A DNA stretch of 64,000 nucleotides from Arcicella lustrica (GTDB taxonomy: Bacteria; Bacteroidota; Bacteroidia; Cytophagales; Spirosomataceae): the NCBI RefSeq assembly GCF_034930985.1, contig NZ_JAYGIM010000011.1, positions 124,001 to 188,000 of the forward strand, read 5' to 3'. The notes beneath the pieces are model-generated. The model saw only the letters and a list, made by a program, of their open reading frames with translations. It had not been told where the DNA came from and ran no database searches. This document shows, one piece after another, positions 28,401 to 38,285 of this stretch; position 1 is the first letter of the stretch, and every line of letters starts with the position of its first letter. A program made the position numbers and the translations under genes.

Positions 28401-28808
28401 GACTGGAGTGCTCCTTTCCTAAACATTTTTCAAGCACATGCTACTTGGTGGATAGGTAAAACTTGGACACCAGAAAATCCTGATGCTGAATTACCCATTT
28501 TAACAACAGCAACCAATAAAGGTTTTGGTTCATATACTGCTTACAATTACCAAATTTCAGATTGGTCTATTCAAGATGGTAGCTACGTTCGTTTGAAAAA
28601 CTTAGTTGTTGGTTATACGCTTCCGCAAAGTATTACAAGAAAGGCTAAAATTGAAAAAGTAAGAGTGTATTTCTCTGGAAACGACCTTTGGGAATTCACG
28701 AAAGTACAAGACAATTGGGATCCAGAACAAACAAACAGTATTAGCGTAGGAGCTCAACGTTATCCGTTTTATAGATTATACACTTTAGGTGCAAACATTA
28801 CTTTCTAA
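25464..28808 (+). CDS. SusC/RagA-type TonB-dependent outer-membrane transporter (PUL 1)
   Basis: Outer-membrane glycan importer of about 1114 residues from the ATG at 25464; the open frame extends to a TTG at 25368, but a signal peptide follows only this Met. The layout is a signal segment, a CarboxypepD_reg-like domain (ITGKVVDAEKGEGLPGVSI to FIGYTRQEVVVN), a TonB-box/plug start (LDEVVVVGYGERKKATLTGS), the plug (LIIVDGSPL, ISFLKDAAAAIYGARAAGGV) and a 22-strand barrel ending in an aromatic-rich LYTLGANITF. It works with the SusD encoded 43 bp downstream. Confidence 0.95.
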   Translation: MKNMLQINKTFSSVLRISLYQIPLALTLMLTNEANALGNITKVNDSKIIISLADQTITGKVVDAEKGEGLPGVSISIKGSAKGGTTDSKGNFSISVPDENATLVFSFIGYTRQEVVVNKRTVINVSLVADIQALDEVVVVGYGERKKATLTGSVSSVDDKVLANRGAVANPLSALQGQVPGVIVTRSSAAPGQAGWNLQIRGAASTNYADPLIIVDGSPLISMNALNSINPNDIDNISFLKDAAAAIYGARAAGGVVLITTKRAKSGKPSIQYDISMSEQRMGLKPSFLDGSNYGQLMYQAISNASTGGVPDENWIWTKYAKAWMNRPASGYIDKNTPEYIAGGETIGFTDVKDYTFFDTNPIDILWGKGRAMSQQHNLSLSARTDLMGYRLSLGYMNEGSMLEWGQNSNKRYNIRFAFDYKFSEKLKLTTNISLEQNDLVIPSRQSEINVGSQPGFPVATVSGKPYAWGTQNARNWLLELGGEDKQFNNRIYVNSKLELNLLKHLNLIGTVGYNWANTDFKKQYKYITGIYNYTESYQYQDNPTQAQSYYSEAAIRDAYFNSNAYLEYQNKFADKHNLAITAGGNYEKDEFGYFGSQTNYQASNDVPSLGLGLGDNTTKTNFQNRNHWAIASGFSRLNYDFDDKYLLEIIARYDGSSKFDPSNRWKFYSGVSAGWRIGQEEFMKKLGFVNELKLRGSYGNVGNQTGIGLYDYLQLIGLGAGGPILGGYTSRSVTAGASGTLVSLDRTWEKVENTNIALDYAVLNNRLFGSFEYYWKQNNNMLLPQTYSSVLGATAPTANIGKLRVWGWETSIGWRDKIGGLSYHVSGTLSDNDNKLINYGGANIVVAGQQTIEGYPLGSYFGYKYAGRIQTTDQAAEYAKLVPGSNVGNMPSATQMIRGLNMFTDINGDGKLTNAGADQYLLGKKDANGNPIADGDVVFLGRSDARYVFGLNMGAEWKGFDFSAVFQGVGKRNVYRRSDWSAPFLNIFQAHATWWIGKTWTPENPDAELPILTTATNKGFGSYTAYNYQISDWSIQDGSYVRLKNLVVGYTLPQSITRKAKIEKVRVYFSGNDLWEFTKVQDNWDPEQTNSISVGAQRYPFYRLYTLGANITF

Positions 28809-28851
28809 CTAACATTTGGATACGTTTTTAATATTAAAACAAATTACTGAA

Positions 28852-30582
28852 ATGAAAAAGAATTCAATTACATATATCACTACATGGCTTGGAATGATGT
28901 TTATCGTCATCTCGCTAGGTTGCCAGAATGCCCTAGATTTAAAACCTCTTGACCAAGTTTCAGATGCAAATTTCTGGAATGATGCCACCAAGTTTAAATT
29001 GGCAGCCAATAATTTTTATGGCTATTTACGCACTTTCGGCAATAATAATGGAGATGGACATTTAGGAACCGATTTAGGTCCAGACAGAGGTGCATTAGCT
29101 AGAGGAACAAATACTGTAGTTTCAAACGATAATAACTATAACGATGCTTATAAATGGATAAGATCTATTAATTATATGTTGGCAAAAGCGGCAGTATATC
29201 CAAAACCTCAGGAAATTAAAACCTATGTAGCTGAAGCGAAGTTTTTCAGAGGATACGTTTATTTTGACAAATTACTTACTTCTTATGGTGGTGTAATTTT
29301 GGTAAAAGATGTATTAGATGTGGACTCTCCAGAATTGAAAGCAACGAGAAATACAAGAGACGAAACAATTGATTTTATCATTAAAGATTTGGAAGAAGCC
29401 ATTGTTGATTTACCGATTGAAAATACGATTTTAGCAGGAGACAAAGGTAGAATTAGCAAAGGGGCAGCTCAGGCTTTTTTAGGAAGAGTAGCTTTGTATG
29501 AAGGTACTTGGCAGAAATTCAGAGGAAATATCACAAGAGCCAACACATTGTTAGATAAAGCCATTAGTAATTCTGAGGCAGTTATTAGCAGTGCCCAATA
29601 TTCATTATTTAAGCCTGTTGCCTTGGGTGATTCAGCCTTGAAGTATCTTTTTATTTTAGAAAATCAAAAGTCAAATCCAGCAGGTGTTACCAAAGCGGCA
29701 AATCAAGAGTATATTTTAGGTGTACGTTATGAATCAAATAATTTGCTTAGAACAATCCCCGGTTCAATTTCTTTTTACAGTTTAGGGCCAGATTTGAGTC
29801 GTACAATGGCAGATATGTATTTATCAAGCGACGGTTTGCCAATTGATAAAACCAAAATGCCTTTTAGCAGACAAAAATTAGACGCTGAATATAAAAACAG
29901 AGATAATCGAATGAGTAATTTCATGATGATTCCGGGTCGTCCTTATTGGCAAAATGCAGTCAATTATCACATCAATTGGGACTGGGGTCCTGCTGATATG
30001 ATGAATGCCCGAATTCATGACCCTTGGAATGGTGACGTAACTGGCTATAACGGACAACAGTGGTCGGCAGAAAGACAAGTTCCTAATAATCAAGAAGGTT
30101 ACGACTATCCAGTAATTCGTTTGGCAGAAGTATATTTGAATTATGCAGAAGCTGTTTTTGAACGAAGCGGTTCAATCAGTGATAATGATTTGAATAAATC
30201 CTTGAACTTGGTGCGTACTCGAATCAATAAAAATATGCCCGTATTAAGTAATGCTTTAGTCAACAATAATGGTTTGTCGATGAGAGAAGAAATTCGCAGA
30301 GAAAGAGCTGTAGAATTACAAGGCGAAAACTTTAGAATGGACGACTTAAAACGTTGGTATATCGCACATATCGAACTTACCAAACCTTCATTAGGGGTTC
30401 GTTGGAAGGGAACAGAATTTGAAACAAAATACACTAAGACACCACCGCCATTAACCGCCGAAGGTGATGTAATCGCTGACCCAGTGAAAGAAAGAAAGTT
30501 TAGCGAGAAAAATTACTTAATTCCAATTCCAACTAACCAGATGCAACTCAACCCTAATTTGACGCAAAACCCTGGTTGGTAA
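28852..30582 (+). CDS. SusD/RagB-type glycan-binding lipoprotein (PUL 1)
   Basis: Surface lipoprotein of about 576 residues from the ATG at 28852. The signal ends in a lipobox (VISLGC) followed by the typical SusD start LDLKPLDQVSDANFWND. TPR-like helices and the C-terminal RagB region (VIRLAEVYLNYAEAVFERSG, REEIRRERAVELQGENFRMDDLKRW) are intact. The protein ends in LIPIPTNQMQLNPNLTQNPGW, the standard ending. It caps the SusC barrel and delivers oligosaccharide. Confidence 0.95.
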   Translation: MKKNSITYITTWLGMMFIVISLGCQNALDLKPLDQVSDANFWNDATKFKLAANNFYGYLRTFGNNNGDGHLGTDLGPDRGALARGTNTVVSNDNNYNDAYKWIRSINYMLAKAAVYPKPQEIKTYVAEAKFFRGYVYFDKLLTSYGGVILVKDVLDVDSPELKATRNTRDETIDFIIKDLEEAIVDLPIENTILAGDKGRISKGAAQAFLGRVALYEGTWQKFRGNITRANTLLDKAISNSEAVISSAQYSLFKPVALGDSALKYLFILENQKSNPAGVTKAANQEYILGVRYESNNLLRTIPGSISFYSLGPDLSRTMADMYLSSDGLPIDKTKMPFSRQKLDAEYKNRDNRMSNFMMIPGRPYWQNAVNYHINWDWGPADMMNARIHDPWNGDVTGYNGQQWSAERQVPNNQEGYDYPVIRLAEVYLNYAEAVFERSGSISDNDLNKSLNLVRTRINKNMPVLSNALVNNNGLSMREEIRRERAVELQGENFRMDDLKRWYIAHIELTKPSLGVRWKGTEFETKYTKTPPPLTAEGDVIADPVKERKFSEKNYLIPIPTNQMQLNPNLTQNPGW

Positions 30583-30606
30583 TCGCCTACCACTCAATTA
30601 TTATCT

Positions 30607-30639
30607 GAATATGGGGTGAGCTTAAATCACTCCATATTC
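30607..30639. other. 13-bp stem hairpin after susD
   Basis: GAATATGGGGTGA pairs with TCACTCCATATTC (one wobble) across a 7-nt loop, 25 bp after the susD stop. No T run follows, so it may protect or process the mRNA rather than terminate it. Confidence 0.5.
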
Positions 30640-30790
30640 TAAAACTCCCAATAAGGAATTTATTCAGCCACATTTTCGCTACTTTTTGCTATGAGTAGTA
30701 TTAAATCATGATGATAAACAACTACTATTTCTTTTAAAAGATGATGTTCTAAGCATTTTTTTAACAATCATATCTCTAAAAAACATAACG

Positions 30791-33700
30791 ATGAAAAAGA
30801 ATTATTCGAATTTTATATTTGGATTATTGCTAATTTTCTTTGGCTTTCAGCAACAGATATTAGCCCAAAAAACATTTGTGCATCCGGGTATTCCATTTAC
30901 TCAATCTGATTTGAATCAGTTGAAAGTCAATATTACCCAAGAACCTTGGCTAACAGGTTATAATGCGCTAAGAAATGATTATCGCTCTCAACTTTCTTTC
31001 TCCATGAGAGGGCCATTCGCAACCGTTACCAGAGCTCCCGATTTGAATAATAGCGCATGGAAAATAGACATGGTTGCTATTCACAATCTTACTTTTATGT
31101 ATGTTTTTACGGGCGATGCCGCTTATGCCGCCAAAGCTACCCAAATATTAGATGCTTGGGCTGTTACCAATACTACTTGGGGTGGTGGCGAAAACATGCT
31201 TGATATTGGTGATTATGCACCATACTTTATCACAGCTGCTGATATTCTAAAGAGTACTTATCCGGGTTGGACAGCCGACAATACAGCACACGTCAATAAT
31301 TATTTTGCGAATGTACTCTATCCAGCTTCTTGGGTTCCAAACCCGCTTAGAGACTGTAACAAAGGAGCTATTCAACTACAAATTGCATTGGGTATTGCTG
31401 CCTTTTTAAATGATGAAGTAAAGTGGAATCAAGCCCTTGAATCATACCGTATGGAAGCTGGAGCGGGTTTACGGAATAGTATTCCCTCTGGTCAGGTTGG
31501 CGATACGGGTAGAGATGACCACTGGTTTGGACAGGCTTGGGCATTGGCTTGGGATGCTGAAGTAGCTTTTAAACAAGGTGATGATATGTTTGCCGAAATG
31601 AATAATCGCTTATTAGCAATTGGTGAATTATACAATCATTATGCCATTGACCCTACTGGACTAATATTTACTCCGTATGGTGGTTATTCTGTTTATTGGA
31701 CTTCAGGCTGGGGAATTGCTACGGGTTCTCGTAAACAGCACCCATTTAATAATATCATTCAAGGGGCTTATTCGCTTCGTAAAGGTATTCCTACTCCTTA
31801 TACCGACCAAATGAGAAGCTTGGTTGGTGAAGGAGCATGGTCATTTTTATATTTAAAATCATCGGATAATTCAACGGCAACGCCTATGACTCCGATTGTG
31901 TATCCTTCTGAAAGTGCTGTGCCTGCAAGCTATTTTAGTAATACCGATATTGGCGTGACTGGCATTAAAGGAAGTGTTACGACCAACGCAGGAACTTGGA
32001 CAGCAAAAGGGGCAGGTTCATCTCCTGCCAATAATAGCAATTTTACTTTTAAACCAGTAAAAGGTGATGTTGCCATTGTGGCTAAAATAGAAAATAATTC
32101 AATTAGCGGTGCAGTTTCAGGGTTGATGATTCGTGAATCGTTATCAACTACATCCAACTATGTATCTATCAATTTTAACCCACCGGGCACAATCAACGTA
32201 AGTGGTTTAGGAGCAACTGCTGCCAATAGCGGTTATACTCATTACAGTACAAGCTCATCATGGTGGTTGAAATTAGAACGAGTTGGGAACAGAGTATTTG
32301 CCTATCATTCACACGATGGAATCACTTGGACAAATATCGCTTTGTTTATCATTCCACTACCTAATGATGCTTATATTGGTTTCTATACAGCATCAAGAAA
32401 TACTTCAGCTTTAAATACAGCAACGTTTACAAATGTAGCGGTTAATAATACTTTTGCTGTTGGTTCCCCTGAAATCAATAGTGTTACTTCGGCAATGGCA
32501 ACAGTTGGAACTGCCTTCAATTTTAATGTTACCGCTACAGGAACACCAACAGCTTTTGCAGCTACAGGTTTACCTGCTGGATTAAGTATTGATGCTGCTA
32601 CTGGTGTGATTTCGGGAACACCCACTACTGTTGGTAAAAATGTGGTTCTTTTAGAAGCAACCAATGCTAATGGAGCAGGAAAAGCAGCTTTAGTAATTGA
32701 TGTTTTGAGTAATCTAACGCCGATTGCCATCAATAATTTAGCCGTAAGTTCTACGAGTTCTGCTATCAAACTTACATGGACGGCAACCGATAATGCTACT
32801 TCTTATGCTGTAAAACGTTCTTTAACAGCTGGTGGTCCTTACACTACAATTCAAACGGACATTACCGCTACTTCATTTACAGACCCATCGCCAGCTTATG
32901 AAGTAAATAATTATTATGTAGTAACGGCTTTGATTGGGACAAACGAAAGTGCAGTATCAAACGAAGTTTTTGGTAACGTTCCTCCTGCTGTGCCAACCAA
33001 CGTTGCGGCGACAAACCAAAATGGACAAGTAAATTTGACTTGGGATATTGCTGACGGAGCATCAACGTATAAAGTAAAGCGTGCAACAACTAGTGGTGGT
33101 CCTTATACAGAAATTGCTTCGGTTGCTACCAATACTTATGCTGATAATAACGTTACGAATGGAACGGCATATTACTATGTGATTTCTTCTAAAGGAACTA
33201 CTTTAGAAAGTGCTATTTCAGCAGAAGTATTCGGAAATCCGGGTACAAATAGTGTAACTTGGAATACAACACCAACAAGTAATGTATTCAGCGTTGCTAC
33301 TAACTGGCTAGAAAATGTTGTGCCAATCAATCCTGCCATTTTAACTTTCAAGAGTACAGAAACCAGTACCTTGAACAATGATTTAACTGGATTGGTGGTT
33401 TCAAGAATTCTCTTTGCAGACAATGCCATGAATTATACCATTGCTGGAAATGCCATTACTTTAAAGAGTGATTTGGTGAATAATTCTTCGCAAGCACAAA
33501 TATTATCAACGCCAATTGTTTTAGACGGACAGTTAAATGTGAATGCCAAAAACAATAGCATAGAACTTAATGGCATAGTGAGTGGCTCAGGCAGTTTACT
33601 GAAAACAGGGACTTCGGCTCTTGTAATGTCTGGAGCAAATACATATACAGGTAATACTCTTATTCGTGGAACAAGAGGTTATGCTTGGGGTTCTACCGAC

Positions 33701-36700
33701 GGTATTCAGGTTTTGGGTATCGGAACAGGAACTTCTGGCTCTCCTACTGCTGGCCCTTTAGGTACTGGTAAAATCATCCTTGAAGGTGGTGCTTTATATA
33801 CTGGGACTAATACCGCAACTGCCACTTTATACAACGACATTGAAGTAACTGCTGGAAACACTGGTTATTTTTATGAACGTCAGGGTCATTTAAATTTGTA
33901 TGGACGACTCTTGGGCAATGGTACTTTCATCAATGATGGTTCTGACAATTACGCTACCATTAGCCTTTATGGAAATAACAGCAGTTTTACAGGAACATTC
34001 ATCACTAAATTACGAAGTGGTAATCACCGCATGGCATTTATGGTGCCAGAATCTGGCAGTGCAAACGCTGCTTGGCTTTTAGATGCAGTTGGAGTAGATT
34101 GTCACAGAATTATGTATAGCTCAGGTGCACTTGAATTCGGTTCATTATCAGGAAGAGGTGGTATTCGTTGCAATGTTGCAGGGACTCCTATCATCAGAAT
34201 TGGTGCTTTGAATACAAATACGAACTTTAGTGGTACAATCGCCAATGCAGCAGGAACATTATCCGTTGAAAAAGTAGGAACTGGTACTTTGACTTTCTCT
34301 GGAAATAGTACTTTCGGAGGAGCAACGACTGTATTAAACGGAACATTTCTACTGAATAACAGTGGTTCAACAGGGACATACAACAGTCCAATTATTGTCC
34401 AAAACGGCTCATTAGGTGGAAATGGAAAAAGTACAAATTCAGTAACAATTGGTGCTGGCACTACATTTGTACCGGGAACTGACGGAACAATTGGTACTTT
34501 TACCACAACGGGACTTCTTACTTTAAACAGCAATGCTGTTTACAAGGTTGACATCAATAACCAAGCTGTTACTGCTGATAAAGTTGTTGCTGCTAATGTA
34601 CAATTGAGTCAAGCTAAATTATTGATTAATAATATTGTTTCAGGTGAATTGCCTTTAGGCTCAACTTTAACTATTCTGGACAATACAGGCACAAATGCCA
34701 TAACAGGAACATTCCAAGATTTACCTGAAATGGCTTTGGTAAACGTGGGTGGCTATAATTTCAGAATTACTTATATCGGTGGAACAGGTAACGATATTCA
34801 GTTATTAGATGACCGTACCATGCCAGTAGTCATTACCAGTGCAATTGCTGATACGACATTGATTGGACGACCATTTACTTATGCCATCACAGGAATTAAA
34901 TCTCCAAATAGTTTTACAGCTACAGCACTTCCTGCGGGTTTAAGTATTGATACTAATACTGGAGTAATAACTGGAACACCAACAGAGTATGGCATTTTCC
35001 CTATTACTTTAACCGCTTCGAATGGTAGTACAACGGGTAACATTTTACTTACTTTAACCGTTCAAAGTACCACAGTAAGTGGTGTTATGGTGGCATCTGG
35101 TGATGCTAAAAACATTATAGAATGGCAGGCTATTCAGGATTTTAGTTACAAAATTAAGCGTTCAAATTCTTCAGGCGGTCCTTTTACTACGATTGGGACT
35201 AGCACAAGTACGAAATTTACCGATAGTAATGTTAGTAATGGAAATAGCTATTATTATGTAGTTTCTTCGGTAGATAATTTAGGCGAAAATCCTAATAGCA
35301 ACGAAGTAGTAGCCACACCAAATGTTGGACAAATTACCTATTTGAAGTTTGATGAATCAAATGGTACACGTTTAATCGACAATTGGGGAGCGAATCATGG
35401 TTCATTGGCGAGTACCGCAAATCGTAGCACTGGAAAATACGGACAAACCCTTAAACTGGATGGAACGGCCAATGCTTATGCAACGCTTCCAACAAACATC
35501 GTGAGTACTTTGTCTGATTTTACCATATCGTCATGGGTAAAAATGGATGCTTTAGCCAACTGGATGCGTGTTTTTGATTTTGGAACAGGCACAGCTAAAT
35601 ATCTGTTTTTCTCGGTTCAAACTGGAACTGCGGGTTCTGTACGATACGCTATTAAAAACGGAGGAACTGAACAAGGCATTACTTATAATTTTGCCACGCC
35701 ACTTAATACTTGGACGCACTTTGCCATTACTCAATCAGGCAATACTTGTCGTTTGTATATTAATGGTGCCTTGGTGACAACCAGTACTAGTATCACTATC
35801 AAACCTTCAAATATAGGAAGTACAAACCTCAATTACTTGGGTAAATCTCAATGGAATGACCCTATGTTTAAAGGTTCAATTGATGAATTCAAGATTTATA
35901 GCAGAGCATTAAGTGCTACTGAAATTGTAGAAAGTGCTAAACTAAGCCAAACCATAGCGATGAATTCGGTAGTTCAAAAAGAAATGGGTGACGCTGATTT
36001 TTCTCCCGCTACTGCTACTTCTGGACTTCCTATTACTTACAGCAGTTCAGATAATTCAGTGGCAAGTATTGTGGATGGGAAAGTACATATTCTTGGTGCA
36101 GGCACGACAACCATTACGGCTTCGCAAGCTGGCAATACTGATTACAGACCAGCTCCTACACAAACGCAAGTATTAACTGTTGTGAAAAAAAATCAGACAA
36201 TTACTTTTGCCGAAATCGAAACAAAAACCATTGGCGATGCTGATTTTTCACCTGCTACAGCTACATCTGGTTTGGCTGTTTTATACACTAGTGCTGATTC
36301 TACAATAGCCACAATTGTAAATGGGAACATTCACATTGTTGGTGCAGGAACAACCACGATTAAGGCTACACAAGCTGGAAATACGATTTATCTTCCTGCC
36401 CCAGAAGTTTCTCAAACGCTGACGGTTTTAAAGATTGTACAGAATATTACTTTCAATTCATTATCAGATAAATATGTGGGCGATGCGGATTTCGATGCCG
36501 AAGCTACTTCAAGTTCAAGTTTGGTGGTTTCTTATACAAGTTCAAATCCTGCTGTTGCAACAATTGTAAATGGCAAAGTACATATTATTGGTGCAGGAAC
36601 AAGTACGATAACGGCTTCACAAACTGGAAATGCGATGTATTTACCTGCAACGACGGTAGCTCAAAATTTAACGGTTTTAAAGAAATCCCAAAACATTACT

Positions 36701-38149
36701 TTCGCTAATATTCCGAATAAGGTTTTAGGCGATGCTGATTTTGATGCTGGGGCAGTCGCTAGTTCAAATTTGACAGTTTCATATTCAAGCTCAAACCCTG
36801 CTGTTGCTACGATTATTGATGGAAAAATTCATTTGGTTGGCACAGGTACTTGTTTGATTACGGCTTCACAAACTGGCAATGAAATATATCTTCCTGCAGA
36901 TTCTGTCAGTAAAACCTTAACAGTTATCGCTACTTTGAAAGTAAAATATCAAGATGGAGAGAATAATTTGACGAACAACCAAATTAAGCCTAACCTCATG
37001 ATTTTCAATGAAGGTTCAGATAACATTCCTTACAGTGAACTTACCCTTAGATATTGGTTGACAGCAGAAAATTATGCAGGAATCAATACTTGGATTGACT
37101 ATGCCGAATTAGGAAACAGCAAGGTAAAAATGAAATATGTTGCTTTGCAAAATCCAAGAAATGGTGCTTATGGTTATGTTGAGTATGGCTTTGAATCGAC
37201 TACGGGAAATTTATTGGCTGGTGCAAATTCAGGAGTAATTCAGTCGAGATTAGCGAATACCAATTGGACAAGTTTAAGTGAAGCCGACGATTATTCACAC
37301 AGCAATTCAAGTACTTATGCTTATAACGAACACATCACAATGTATCGTAATGGCGTATTGGTTTGGGGAGTTGAACCTGCAACCGTTACTCCGCTTGTGA
37401 ATTTAAAAGTTTATACTGAAACAAAGACGAATCAGACCACAAGTAATACCATCAGTACTTATCTGAAAATCAATAATGAAGGAAATGTTGCTATCAATTA
37501 TGGCGATGTGAAAGTAAGATATTGGTTTACCAAAGAAGGAGCGCCTTCGCTTAATTATTACTTGGATTATGCCGCTTTGGGAAATGCAAACATTGAATCA
37601 CAATTTGTAACATTAAATCCTGCTAAAACAGGTGCGAATACCTATTTGGAACTAGGTGTAAAAACAAATTTGGGCACTTTTTATCCTTCAAGTTCTACGG
37701 GTAATATTCAGTATAGAATCGCCAAAACAGATTGGTCGAATTTCAATTTAGCCGACGATTATTCGTATAACAGCAATAAGCAAATGGCTCTGAACGATAA
37801 AGTAACGGTTTATTATCAAGGACAATTAATTTATGGAACAGAACCTACAGTTCTTGCAAATGCTAGAATGGCGGTAGTTGACGAAGAACCTTCCGTTATT
37901 TTAGAAGCCACAATGTTAGGCAATCCGATTACGAGAGATAGAGCGGAAGTTGACATTAGAGGAACACAAGGCTTGGCAACAACAATTACCTTGTTTAACC
38001 TTAATGGTACTGAAGTTTTCAGTCAAACACTAGAAAAACCGAATGATACTGAACGTTTTACATTCCAGACTAGTCAGTTAAGTACTGGCGTGTATCTATT
38101 GAAAATTGTTTCTGGCAATAAGTATTGTACGATAAAAGTCATAAAATAA
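30791..38149 (+). CDS. Giant T9SS-secreted modular polysaccharide-active protein (alginate-lyase-like)
   Basis: 2452-residue secreted protein. A signal peptide (to LAQ) leads into an alpha/alpha-toroid alginate-lyase-family domain at about 28-375 (HPGIPFTQSDLNQLK, NMLDIGDYAPYFITAADIL, DDHWFGQAWALAWD). Then follow a DUF1349-like jelly roll (about 386-550), a putative-Ig domain (558-640), two Fn3 domains (645-815), autotransporter-associated strand repeats (near 932 and 1154), another putative-Ig (1347-1430), Fn3 (1431-1510), LamG (1515-1713), four tandem ~82-residue MBG/Big-type repeats (1720-2047), two CBM3-like modules (2049-2197, 2203-2354) and a type IX sorting domain (about 2375-2452). 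It probably attaches to cell-wall material and cleaves uronate-rich chains; the lyase activity is inferred. Confidence 0.85.
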   Translation: MKKNYSNFIFGLLLIFFGFQQQILAQKTFVHPGIPFTQSDLNQLKVNITQEPWLTGYNALRNDYRSQLSFSMRGPFATVTRAPDLNNSAWKIDMVAIHNLTFMYVFTGDAAYAAKATQILDAWAVTNTTWGGGENMLDIGDYAPYFITAADILKSTYPGWTADNTAHVNNYFANVLYPASWVPNPLRDCNKGAIQLQIALGIAAFLNDEVKWNQALESYRMEAGAGLRNSIPSGQVGDTGRDDHWFGQAWALAWDAEVAFKQGDDMFAEMNNRLLAIGELYNHYAIDPTGLIFTPYGGYSVYWTSGWGIATGSRKQHPFNNIIQGAYSLRKGIPTPYTDQMRSLVGEGAWSFLYLKSSDNSTATPMTPIVYPSESAVPASYFSNTDIGVTGIKGSVTTNAGTWTAKGAGSSPANNSNFTFKPVKGDVAIVAKIENNSISGAVSGLMIRESLSTTSNYVSINFNPPGTINVSGLGATAANSGYTHYSTSSSWWLKLERVGNRVFAYHSHDGITWTNIALFIIPLPNDAYIGFYTASRNTSALNTATFTNVAVNNTFAVGSPEINSVTSAMATVGTAFNFNVTATGTPTAFAATGLPAGLSIDAATGVISGTPTTVGKNVVLLEATNANGAGKAALVIDVLSNLTPIAINNLAVSSTSSAIKLTWTATDNATSYAVKRSLTAGGPYTTIQTDITATSFTDPSPAYEVNNYYVVTALIGTNESAVSNEVFGNVPPAVPTNVAATNQNGQVNLTWDIADGASTYKVKRATTSGGPYTEIASVATNTYADNNVTNGTAYYYVISSKGTTLESAISAEVFGNPGTNSVTWNTTPTSNVFSVATNWLENVVPINPAILTFKSTETSTLNNDLTGLVVSRILFADNAMNYTIAGNAITLKSDLVNNSSQAQILSTPIVLDGQLNVNAKNNSIELNGIVSGSGSLLKTGTSALVMSGANTYTGNTLIRGTRGYAWGSTDGIQVLGIGTGTSGSPTAGPLGTGKIILEGGALYTGTNTATATLYNDIEVTAGNTGYFYERQGHLNLYGRLLGNGTFINDGSDNYATISLYGNNSSFTGTFITKLRSGNHRMAFMVPESGSANAAWLLDAVGVDCHRIMYSSGALEFGSLSGRGGIRCNVAGTPIIRIGALNTNTNFSGTIANAAGTLSVEKVGTGTLTFSGNSTFGGATTVLNGTFLLNNSGSTGTYNSPIIVQNGSLGGNGKSTNSVTIGAGTTFVPGTDGTIGTFTTTGLLTLNSNAVYKVDINNQAVTADKVVAANVQLSQAKLLINNIVSGELPLGSTLTILDNTGTNAITGTFQDLPEMALVNVGGYNFRITYIGGTGNDIQLLDDRTMPVVITSAIADTTLIGRPFTYAITGIKSPNSFTATALPAGLSIDTNTGVITGTPTEYGIFPITLTASNGSTTGNILLTLTVQSTTVSGVMVASGDAKNIIEWQAIQDFSYKIKRSNSSGGPFTTIGTSTSTKFTDSNVSNGNSYYYVVSSVDNLGENPNSNEVVATPNVGQITYLKFDESNGTRLIDNWGANHGSLASTANRSTGKYGQTLKLDGTANAYATLPTNIVSTLSDFTISSWVKMDALANWMRVFDFGTGTAKYLFFSVQTGTAGSVRYAIKNGGTEQGITYNFATPLNTWTHFAITQSGNTCRLYINGALVTTSTSITIKPSNIGSTNLNYLGKSQWNDPMFKGSIDEFKIYSRALSATEIVESAKLSQTIAMNSVVQKEMGDADFSPATATSGLPITYSSSDNSVASIVDGKVHILGAGTTTITASQAGNTDYRPAPTQTQVLTVVKKNQTITFAEIETKTIGDADFSPATATSGLAVLYTSADSTIATIVNGNIHIVGAGTTTIKATQAGNTIYLPAPEVSQTLTVLKIVQNITFNSLSDKYVGDADFDAEATSSSSLVVSYTSSNPAVATIVNGKVHIIGAGTSTITASQTGNAMYLPATTVAQNLTVLKKSQNITFANIPNKVLGDADFDAGAVASSNLTVSYSSSNPAVATIIDGKIHLVGTGTCLITASQTGNEIYLPADSVSKTLTVIATLKVKYQDGENNLTNNQIKPNLMIFNEGSDNIPYSELTLRYWLTAENYAGINTWIDYAELGNSKVKMKYVALQNPRNGAYGYVEYGFESTTGNLLAGANSGVIQSRLANTNWTSLSEADDYSHSNSSTYAYNEHITMYRNGVLVWGVEPATVTPLVNLKVYTETKTNQTTSNTISTYLKINNEGNVAINYGDVKVRYWFTKEGAPSLNYYLDYAALGNANIESQFVTLNPAKTGANTYLELGVKTNLGTFYPSSSTGNIQYRIAKTDWSNFNLADDYSYNSNKQMALNDKVTVYYQGQLIYGTEPTVLANARMAVVDEEPSVILEATMLGNPITRDRAEVDIRGTQGLATTITLFNLNGTEVFSQTLEKPNDTERFTFQTSQLSTGVYLLKIVSGNKYCTIKVIK

Positions 38150-38235
38150 TGAAACCTCATCAATCCAACGAACAAATACAAGTACTCATGTATAATGACG
38201 GATTGTAACATCTATACATTTGTTTGTACAGACAG

Positions 38236-38268
38236 CTCATACGATTTTCGTATGGGCTTGTTTTTTAT
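38236..38268 (+). terminator. Terminator after the giant secreted protein gene
   Basis: AGCTCATACGA pairs with CGTATGGGCT across a short loop and is followed by a T run. It separates the + strand PUL 1 from the convergent susD of PUL 2. Confidence 0.85.
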
Positions 38269-38285
38269 AGGCTTATCCTAAAAAA

